From NCBI GenBank assembly GCA_913062745.1, contig CAJXXJ010000069.1, positions 1 through 10,877 on the forward strand: DNA of 10,877 nucleotides, written 5' to 3'. This document shows, in pieces, positions 1 through 6,200 of this stretch; position 1 is the stretch's first letter; each line of letters starts with the position of its first letter. The position numbers and the translations under genes are program-made. The notes under the pieces are model-generated. The model was not told where the DNA came from and searched no databases. It saw only the letters and a program-made list of their open reading frames with translations. Source of the stretch: an uncultured Phaeodactylibacter sp. (lineage in GTDB: Bacteria > Bacteroidota > Bacteroidia > Chitinophagales > Saprospiraceae).

Positions 1-209
1 ACCGGCACTCCACTGATAGCGAAGCGGCCATCCAGGTCCGTGACGGCGCCCCGTACCGGGTCGGCGGAGGTAAGTTCCACCGTAGCTCCGATAATCGGTA
101 TTTCGGATTGCTGATCTACTACCGTACCCTTGATGGTCTGTACGGGTTGAGCAAAAGCAAGGCCGGATAAAATAAGCAGTAAAGCAATAGTGAGTGATAC
201 GATTTTCAT
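1..209 (-). CDS. Exported protein with carboxypeptidase-regulatory-like domain, N-terminal fragment (possible TonB-dependent receptor)
   Basis: Only the first 69 codons are in the window; the gene continues past the left edge. The start ATG (209-207) is followed by a clear signal peptide: MKIVS, then a hydrophobic run, then a likely cleavage at AFA|Q near residue 20. From about residue 26 the sequence (IKGTVVD, IPIIGATVEL, GAVTDLDGRFAISGVP) is the beta-sandwich module called CarboxypepD_reg-like, which in Bacteroidota usually sits at the N terminus of TonB-dependent outer-membrane receptors of the SusC/RagA or simple TBDR type. It can also head other surface proteins, so the receptor identity is inferred. 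An in-frame TTG at 242-240 with a perfect Shine-Dalgarno is an alternative start that would add 11 residues before the signal peptide. I prefer the ATG because it gives a compact signal-peptide n-region. Confidence 0.75.
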   Translation of the reverse strand, partial: MKIVSLTIALLLILSGLAFAQPVQTIKGTVVDQQSEIPIIGATVELTSADPVRGAVTDLDGRFAISGVP

Positions 210-219
210 GATTGAGGTG

Positions 220-324
220 TTATTCGTTCTTTGATAGTTCAAAGGTCACCTCCTTGTATTCGCTTTTCCACTGTTTTTCCCTGAGCTGTCGTTTGGCGGG
301 GCTGAACCGTAGCATGTTAATCAT
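220..324 (-). CDS. Possible small ORF (34 aa), doubtful
   Basis: An ATG-to-TAA frame on the minus strand fills the gap between the adenosine deaminase stop and the receptor-like gene. The product is short, soluble and highly charged (it begins MINMLRFSPAKRQLREKQW and ends ELSKNE), with no signal peptide or membrane segment. I recognise no family. All three minus-strand genes would be closely spaced, which is compatible with co-transcription. No convincing ribosome-binding site precedes it. The composition is protein-like, but a chance ORF of this length is entirely possible. The strong Shine-Dalgarno at 246-255 lies inside it. Confidence 0.2.
   Translation of the reverse strand: MINMLRFSPAKRQLREKQWKSEYKEVTFELSKNE
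246..255 (-). promoter_or_regulatory. Unusually strong Shine-Dalgarno sequence upstream of the receptor-like gene
   Basis: On the minus strand the sequence AAGGAGGTGA is a ten-base match to the usual 16S rRNA 3' end. It lies six bases (counted from AAGGAGG) before a TTG codon (242-240) that is in frame with the ATG at 209 and with no stop between them. It is about 36 bases from that ATG, too far to serve it directly. Shine-Dalgarno sequences are generally little used in Bacteroidota, so this either marks a real alternative TTG start or is coincidental. Confidence 0.35.
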
Positions 325-340
325 GAACCGGAAACGACAA

Positions 341-1330
341 TCATTTTGCCCACCCTTCCCGCAGTTGTTGCCGGAGCCGGTCCTTGGTCGCGTCGTCCGT
401 AAAAGCAGCGTCCACGGCGTACAGGTTGCAGCGCAACAACTCTTCCTGCCCCCAGCCGAAGGCCTGCTGCAGCTTCCGGTATTCGTCCGTGAGGCTTACG
501 CCACAGAGCGAGCGGCCATCCGTATTTACACTGAGCGGGAAGCCGTCCCGGTACAGCCGGTTGATTGCATGCTGCTCCATGCTTTCGTAAATATCGGTCT
601 GAATATTGCTGGTCGGACACACCTCCAGATGAATGCCGGACCGCCGGACTTGCTGATAAACTTCTTCTGACTCCGATATCCGCACACCATGGCCAATGCG
701 TTGCAGCTGCAGCTCCCGCAGGCTTTGCCTTACACTTTCTGGCCCGCGCGCCTCTCCTGCGTGGGCAGTGGACGGAATGCCGGCACGGTATGCGTAGTGA
801 AAGCCTGCCACATGCGGTTCGAGCGGATAGCTGGCTTCATCACCGGCAATATCGTAACCACACACGCCCTGCCCGTGGTATTGCTCTGCCAGCTGTGCTG
901 TTGCTACGCCCTGCGCTTCTGAGAAACTGCGCAGCGTACAAAGGATCAGCTGAGTTTGGACTTGTCCGGCCTGAGGGCTATCCTGCAAGGCCTGCAGGAC
1001 CGTATCCACTACTTCCTGCCCGGACAACCCCTTGCGGGTGTGCAATAGGGGAGCAAAGCGGATTTCAGCATAAATCACGCCATCTTCCGCCAGCAGCCGC
1101 ATGAGCTCCCGGGCCGTGACGGACAGCGCCTGCCTGCTTTGTAGCAAATTAACGCCTGCCTGCGCCCTCGCCAGGAAGTCGGTAAGGTCACGGCATTTGG
1201 CCGGAGCGACGAATCGCTCCCGGTAGGCTTGCTCGCTAAGCCCGGGTTGCAGCGCACGGGCAGCCGCATAACTTATGGAGCAGTCCAGGTGCAAATGCAG
1301 TTCTACCTTGGGATATCGGGTGAAGTCCAT
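341..1330 (-). CDS. add: Adenosine deaminase (ADA/amidohydrolase family)
   Basis: Predicted cytoplasmic zinc enzyme of 329 aa that hydrolyses adenosine (and 2'-deoxyadenosine) to inosine and ammonia in purine salvage. The metal-site motif HLHLD has H12 and H14. The HAGE motif has ligand H190 and catalytic E193, and RIGHG has H214. The zinc ligand Asp is D271 in VNTDGR. VCPTSN (237-242) and YDIAGDE (159-165) are also family hallmarks. Two positions differ from the textbook enzymes: HLHLDCS replaces HLDG, and NTDGR replaces NTDDP, so the second Asp that contacts the purine in mammalian ADA is Gly. As I recall, a related NTDNR form occurs in actinobacterial enzymes, so activity is likely kept, but the exact substrate is less certain. 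The frame is open upstream to a TTG at 1417, but those residues lack family similarity; the ATG at 1330 puts MDFTRYPKVELHLHLD at the usual N terminus. The gene is divergent from the antiporter. Confidence 0.9.
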   Translation of the reverse strand: MDFTRYPKVELHLHLDCSISYAAARALQPGLSEQAYRERFVAPAKCRDLTDFLARAQAGVNLLQSRQALSVTARELMRLLAEDGVIYAEIRFAPLLHTRKGLSGQEVVDTVLQALQDSPQAGQVQTQLILCTLRSFSEAQGVATAQLAEQYHGQGVCGYDIAGDEASYPLEPHVAGFHYAYRAGIPSTAHAGEARGPESVRQSLRELQLQRIGHGVRISESEEVYQQVRRSGIHLEVCPTSNIQTDIYESMEQHAINRLYRDGFPLSVNTDGRSLCGVSLTDEYRKLQQAFGWGQEELLRCNLYAVDAAFTDDATKDRLRQQLREGWAK

Positions 1331-1535
1331 CAGCAATAATTTGTGCTGGCCAGTAATAAGGAACCGCCTGCCCTCCGTCCTTTTCGCCGAAAGGCACCGG
1401 GACAGGCAAAAACTCAAAATTGGATGCCGAAGGTAAAACTTTTTTTAGCAGTTAGCTGTGACCTGCCGGGCTGTAGCCGTCTTAAAAGCACCGTACCATG
1501 AGAAAATAAACAATTATAATCCTGGAAACCTTTCT

Positions 1536-1564
1536 GCCGCGTGGAATTTCTGCGCGGCTTTTTT
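1536..1564 (+). terminator. Terminator-like hairpin upstream of the antiporter gene
   Basis: A perfect six-base GC stem (GCCGCG at 1536-1541, CGCGGC at 1553-1558) with an 11-base loop is followed directly by six T residues (1559-1564), the form of a plus-strand intrinsic terminator. No plus-strand gene ends upstream in this window, so it may block read-through (antisense to add) or act as an attenuator in a longer leader of the antiporter gene. The minus-strand side has no T-run. Confidence 0.45.
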
Positions 1565-1575
1565 GTGCTTTACCC

Positions 1576-1583
1576 TATATTTG
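1576..1583 (+). promoter_or_regulatory. Bacteroidota -7 promoter motif for the antiporter
   Basis: TATATTTG matches the TAnnTTTG -7 element of the primary Bacteroidota sigma factor. It lies 27 bases before the antiporter ATG, implying a short leader of about 20 bases. No TTTG or TTG occurs at the usual 19-21 base spacing upstream (that interval is the terminator-like stem), so the call rests on the -7 element alone. Confidence 0.35.
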
Positions 1584-1609
1584 CCGCAGCAAAACCAAGA
1601 ACCACACCT

Positions 1610-2869
1610 ATGGACCTGCTTACCATCGTAACCATCCTCATTGTTTTCGCCGCGCTGTTCGGCTACATCAATGTACGTTTCCTGAAACTGCCCGTTACTA
1701 TCGGGCTGATGGTCATTTCCCTCGTCTTCTCCCTGTTGGCCATGGGCGTGAGCCAGATTTATCCGGCCTTGTTTGAAATGGAGAAATCGCTGGTGGAGCA
1801 GATCGATTTCCACAAGCTGCTGATGGAAGGGATGCTGAGCTTCCTGCTCTTTGCCGGTGCCCTGCATGTCGACTTTGGGAAGCTTAAAAGCATGCGCTGG
1901 CCCATCATCCTCTTTGCAACGCTCGGGGTAGTCACTTCCACTTTTCTGGTTGCAGGCCTTTCTTACTATCTGTTCAATGCCCTCGGTATAGCTATACCCT
2001 TTTTGCACTGCCTGTTGTTCGGTGCTATGATTTCCCCCACGGACCCGATAGCGGTACTGGGTATTCTGAAGCAGGCCGGCGTGCCGAAGAGCCTGGAGAC
2101 GAAAATCGTTGGGGAAAGCCTCTTCAATGATGGTATTGGTGTGGTGGTTTTCATTACCATCTATCAGCTGGCACAGGCCGGCGCAGGCAATTTTGAGGCA
2201 TCAGAAGTCGCCCTGCTCTTCGCCGAAGAAGTAGGCGGTGGCGTCATTCTGGGCCTGGCGCTGGGTGCTATTGCTTACTACATGATGCGTACCATTGATG
2301 ATTATGAAGTGGAGGTCATCATCACGCTCGCGCTGGTTATGGGCGGCTACCTGTTGGCCAGCAGCCTGCACTTTTCCGGCCCGCTGGCCATGGTGGTGGC
2401 CGGCCTGGCAGTAGGGCATAAGCGCTTCCGCACTTCCTCTATGTCGGAAACCACAGAGCGTTACATCGATAAGTTCTGGGAGCTGATGGACGTGCTCTTC
2501 AACGCAGTGCTATTCATACTTATCGGCCTGGAAATCGTTATCCTGGAATTTGAATCCGTTTACATCATTGCAGGCTTTCTGGCTATTCCTCTGGTGCTGC
2601 TATGCCGGGCTGCTGCTCTCTTTCTGCCCATCCGGCTGTTCCGGGAGCGCCTGGACTTTTTCCCAAAAACCAATCTTATCATGACTTGGGGCGGTTTGCG
2701 TGGAGGGATATCTATTGCGCTGGCACTTTCGCTGGCCGACTACATGAGCCGCGCTCCGCTGCTTACCATTACTTATATCGTCGTCATCTTTTCTATTATC
2801 GTACAGGGGCTTACCGTGGGTGGGCTGGTCAAGCGCGTACAGGCCGCGATGCCTGCTGCCCAAAGCTAA
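1610..2869 (+). CDS. CPA1-family Na+/H+ (or K+/H+) antiporter, NhaP-like
   Basis: An inner-membrane protein of 419 aa made of about a dozen hydrophobic segments, expected to exchange Na+ or K+ for protons in pH and salt homeostasis. CPA1 signatures are in order: GAMISPTDPIAVL (138-150), VGESLFNDG (167-175) with the ion-binding N173-D174 pair, TWGGLRGGISIAL (359-371) with the conserved Arg, and a final helix near VIFSIIVQGLTV (392-403). The length is that of the bare transport domain; there is no C-terminal TrkA or cyclic-nucleotide-binding regulatory domain. The start is the ATG at 1610: the frame extends in-frame to a GTG at 1541, but that lies inside the terminator-like hairpin and upstream of the -7 motif, and the extra residues resemble no family N terminus. 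Which cation is carried cannot be told from sequence. Transcribed divergently from add. Confidence 0.9.
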   Translation: MDLLTIVTILIVFAALFGYINVRFLKLPVTIGLMVISLVFSLLAMGVSQIYPALFEMEKSLVEQIDFHKLLMEGMLSFLLFAGALHVDFGKLKSMRWPIILFATLGVVTSTFLVAGLSYYLFNALGIAIPFLHCLLFGAMISPTDPIAVLGILKQAGVPKSLETKIVGESLFNDGIGVVVFITIYQLAQAGAGNFEASEVALLFAEEVGGGVILGLALGAIAYYMMRTIDDYEVEVIITLALVMGGYLLASSLHFSGPLAMVVAGLAVGHKRFRTSSMSETTERYIDKFWELMDVLFNAVLFILIGLEIVILEFESVYIIAGFLAIPLVLLCRAAALFLPIRLFRERLDFFPKTNLIMTWGGLRGGISIALALSLADYMSRAPLLTITYIVVIFSIIVQGLTVGGLVKRVQAAMPAAQS

Positions 2870-2888
2870 TAAATAAGCTGCCTGCAAA

Positions 2889-2949
2889 TACTCCCCGCTA
2901 TCTGTCGCAAAAGTGTCCGCTTCTGCCGGGAGTACTATGCCTTTCGGCA
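2889..2949 (+). other. Inverted repeats after the antiporter gene (possible 3' hairpins)
   Basis: TACTCCC (2889-2895) is the exact reverse complement of GGGAGTA (2928-2934), separated by 32 bases. It is followed by a short hairpin TGCC-TTTC-GGCA (2938-2949). Neither has a downstream T-run, so neither is a classic terminator, but they could stabilise or help end the antiporter transcript. Confidence 0.3.
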
Positions 2950-2974
2950 AAAAGGAGGATATCACACGGGACAT

Positions 2975-3005
2975 TTTGATAAAAGCTACATATATATTAC
3001 ATTTA
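2975..3005 (+). promoter_or_regulatory. Bacteroidota promoter for protease 1
   Basis: TTTG (2975-2978), then 19 bases, then TACATTTA (2998-3005). This matches TTTG-N19-21-TAnnTTTG except for the last base of the -7 element. Transcription would begin near 3012, giving protease 1 a leader of about 260 nt. The geometry closely mirrors the element upstream of protease 2. Confidence 0.5.
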
Positions 3006-3021
3006 TATGGGTGTGTTTTTA

Positions 3022-3120
3022 ATGAAAATAGCTTTTACTTTGTTTGCAAGCTTGATTACGAACGTGAGGGAGACTGATTTCGAAAAGGAAAAGGACCGTG
3101 AAGTGGTGTTTTTTGGTTGA
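3022..3120 (+). CDS. Possible leader peptide / small ORF (32 aa) upstream of protease 1
   Basis: An ATG about ten bases downstream of the predicted transcription start opens a frame of 32 codons ending in TGA at 3118-3120. The product has a hydrophobic first half (MKIAFTLFASLITNV) and a strongly charged second half (RETDFEKEKDREVVFF). An in-frame ATG at 3007 would lengthen it by five residues but lies at or before the predicted start of transcription. I recognise no family. It could be a small membrane-associated peptide, a translated leader that affects the downstream gene, or chance. Confidence 0.22.
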   Translation: MKIAFTLFASLITNVRETDFEKEKDREVVFFG

Positions 3121-3128
3121 TGGAGGCC

Positions 3129-3141
3129 CGGTTTAAAACCG
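3129..3141. repeat. 13-bp palindrome in the protease 1 leader
   Basis: CGGTTT-A-AAACCG is a perfect inverted repeat around a single central base, about 130 bases before the protease start. It could be a dimeric regulator's binding site or a small RNA hairpin; the stem is too tight at its centre to be a good RNA loop, which favours a DNA operator if it is functional. Confidence 0.3.
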
Positions 3142-3273
3142 CCGGAAGCGACCGGAAACATTAGCTTAGACAGACCGCTAATTCTACACTTAAGTAACCC
3201 AAACATTGGTAAAGGAAGCCTTGTTTAAGAGCTGCCTTCAAAGCAATGATAGACACAAAACACCCTGCAACAC

Positions 3274-6200
3274 ATGAGCAAATATGCCCTAATCCTGTTG
3301 CTGGCAGGGCTGTACCTTGCTGGCTACGGACAAACCACTTACCCCCTGCATCTGAAGGGGGAGACATTAACCCCAACTGAGTTAACCCGCATCAGCCAAC
3401 AGTTTGCACAGCAAGCGGATTGGTTGCCTTATACCTGCCAGGGGCAGGTTTACGCCATACTTCTCACAGATGCACCTCCGGCATCACCTGTGTTTTCCGA
3501 ATTAAAAGCCTTAGGCATGCAGATGCTCGGCTTCCTGCCCGAGCGCGCCTATTTCGTATCCATGCCATTGTCTTTACTGCCTTTGGAAACTTCCGGACTG
3601 GCCCTTCTGCCGCTGCAGGCTTCCTGGAAGCTGAGCCCATCTGTGAAATTGGCTGCAGCCTCCCGAAGTGATCAGGAGGTACTTCTGGTGCCAATGCCTG
3701 GCCTGAACCCGGATGTGCTGCAGCGGGAGGTCCGTCAGGCGTTTGGCCTTGAAGGCCAAATCGTAGAAGGTGCCCTGCAACTGCGCTTGCCATATGAACG
3801 TATACCTGAAGTTGCAGCCCACCCGGCGGTAATGTTTGTGGAGCCACCGGAGCCCGAACCGCAGCCCGAAGGGCTTATCGGCAATGCCATGCTACAGCTG
3901 GCGCCCTGGCAGGAAGCAGGGCAATACGATGGCAGCGGTCAGATCCTGTCTATCGCCGACGATGGTTTCCCCCGGCATCCGGACCTGAAAGGCCGGGTAC
4001 TGGAATTTCCGGGCCAGGACTTTGGTGCGGCGCACGCTGCTCTCACGATGGGGGTAAGCAGCGCTGCGGGAAATATCTCTCCCAGAGGGCAAGGCGTAGC
4101 CCCGGCCGTGGAGGTGCACCTGTCGAGCATTATTGGTTATGCGCATATCAACCAAGCCATCAGCCGTTTCCAGGAGTACGGTAGCCGGATTACATCCACC
4201 TCCTACGGTGATGGCTGTGGCGGAGTATATACCTACTCCGCAAGCTTGATCGACCAGCAGCTGGAAACAACACCCTATCTGTTGCACTGTTTCTCCGCCG
4301 GCAACGACCGCTACAACAATTGCAGTGCCACCTACGGGCACATCTTTGGCGGCAACGGGCAGTACTACGGAAACATCACCGGTGGGCGGAAAACCTCCAA
4401 GGTCAGCGTAACGGTTGGCAACAGCAATACACAGGGGGCTTTAGTCGGCTCCAGCAGCGTGGGCCCTACAGAGGACGGGCGCCTTAAGCCGGATATTGTA
4501 GCGGTTGGAACCGGAAACCTTACGCTGCAGCCTCCTTTCGGCTACCGGCAGGGTTCCGGTACATCAGCAGCCGCTCCGGCAGTAGCAGGCATACTGGCAG
4601 TTATGTCACAAGCTTACGAAGAGGTATACGGCGAGCTGCCCTACAGTGATATCCTAAAATCGGCTTTACTGGTTTCGGCGCGCGACTGTGGCCGGCCCGG
4701 CCCGGATTTTGAGTCCGGCTGGGGTATGGCGGATGCGCAGGCGGCCGTGGAAATAATCGAAGAGGAGCAGTTCTTCCGCGGCAGCCTGCAACATGGGCAG
4801 CTAAAAACCTTTGCCGTCTATGTCCCGGAGGAAGCCGGGCAATCCAAAATTATGCTGTACTGGCATGACAAAGCAGGCCTGCCGGTTGCCGGCAAAGCAT
4901 TGGTCAATGACCTGGACCTGGAGGTGATAGGGCCGGATGGCCAGTTGCACCAGCCACTGGTCCTGAAAACCGAGGGACAGGCCAGTGCCATTTTAGCGGA
5001 AGCGGAACCCGGTACGGACCGGCTGAATAATGCCGAACAGGTGGTACTGCATGCTCCCAAACCGGGCTGGTACAGCGTACAGGTACGGGGCCACTGGGTT
5101 CCGCAAGGGCCCCAGTCATTTGTCATTGCCTGGTCCCATCAGGCTGAAGGGCTGGCTATCCGTTATCCTAATGCAGATGTCCGGCTGGAGCCCGGCCAGC
5201 CCAGCGTAGTACAATGGGAAGCCCTGGGAACAGAAGGCCCCTTTCAGCTTCACTATCGTAAAGAAGGTACCGCCAACTGGGTGCTCGTAGCGTCTCAGAT
5301 TCCCGCTCACCTTCGGTCCTGGCTATGGACAGTGCCCGATGAGTTAAACGGCAGTGTAGTATTTCGGCTGTCGGCAGCAGGGGGACAGGCCTACAGCACC
5401 GCATGTTCCGTGATGCCAAGCCCGGGCTTTCGCATTGCATCACAGCCAGGGAGTGCCCGGCTGTTGTGGGAAGCGGTGCCGGGAGCCCAGGAATACCAGG
5501 TATACCGGCTAGGCGATCAGTTTATGGAGAAAATCGGCAGCACCAGCGCCCTGCAGTATCCGCTGCCGCTTTCCGGAGCAGGCAACTGGTACAGTGTGCA
5601 GGCAGTAGGTGTAGGCGGGTTGGCCAGCCCCCGCGCATTTGCACAGTACTATGATCCGGAAGGCTGCCAGTCAGCTTTGCAGCTGGAATTGCAGCTCGAC
5701 GCAAAGCCCGGGGAGGTATCCTGGTCCATCACGAGCGAAGAAGGCCAGCGGCTGTATACCGGCGGCCCCTATCCGCCGGCCTTGGCACATCAAGCCTTGA
5801 ATATTCCCCTCTGCCTGCCCGCCGGCTGTTTTACTTTTGACATCAAAGACGCCGGGCACGATGGACTGTGCTGTACCTTCGGGGCCGGGCAGTACCAGCT
5901 TAGAGATGGCGAGGGCCAGTTGCTGGCATCGGACGGTAACTTCGGGGGGATGGCAAGCAGCTCTTTCTGCCTGGAGTCGGGCCAGCACAGCCCGCTGCAA
6001 CTGAGCCTGGAAGGGAGCTCTTCTGTATCTTGCTACAACGCTGCAGATGGCTGGGCGGCAGCTTCCGTTTCCGGGGGTACCGGCAACTACTCGTTCAACT
6101 GGAGTAATGGCGGCACGCAAGATCAGATCACCCAGTTGCCGGCCGGGCAGTACAGCCTGACCGTATCAGATGGTACGCAAGCTGTAAGTTCTTCCATTAC

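Larger units (their letters stand above)
2870..3273 (+). other. 404-base AT-rich gap upstream of protease 1
   Basis: No sizeable gene is evident. From left to right it holds a pair of possible hairpins just after the antiporter stop (2889-2949), a promoter-like element (2975-3005), a possible 32-residue leader ORF (3022-3120), a 13-bp palindrome (3129-3141), a six-base inverted repeat ATTAGC/GCTAAT (3160-3182), and an A-rich segment just before the protease start (CACAAAAC at 3254-3261). No T-rich intrinsic terminator for the antiporter is visible. Confidence 0.6.

Noticed and set aside
565..1104. Plus-strand open frame opposite the adenosine deaminase gene
   Set aside because: Antisense to a gene with complete family motifs; composition (Arg, Ala, Cys rich) is that of a shadow frame.
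1331..1417. In-frame upstream extension of add to a TTG codon
   Set aside because: The extra 29 residues are Arg- and Cys-rich, unlike any ADA N terminus; the ATG at 1330 gives the standard start before PKVELHLHLD.
1541..1609. In-frame upstream extension of the antiporter to a GTG codon
   Set aside because: It starts within the terminator-like stem and precedes the -7 element, and adds 23 residues not typical of CPA1 antiporters.
2602..2979. Plus-strand frame overlapping the end of the antiporter
   Set aside because: It overlaps the conserved TWGGLRGG region in another frame and shows no family features.
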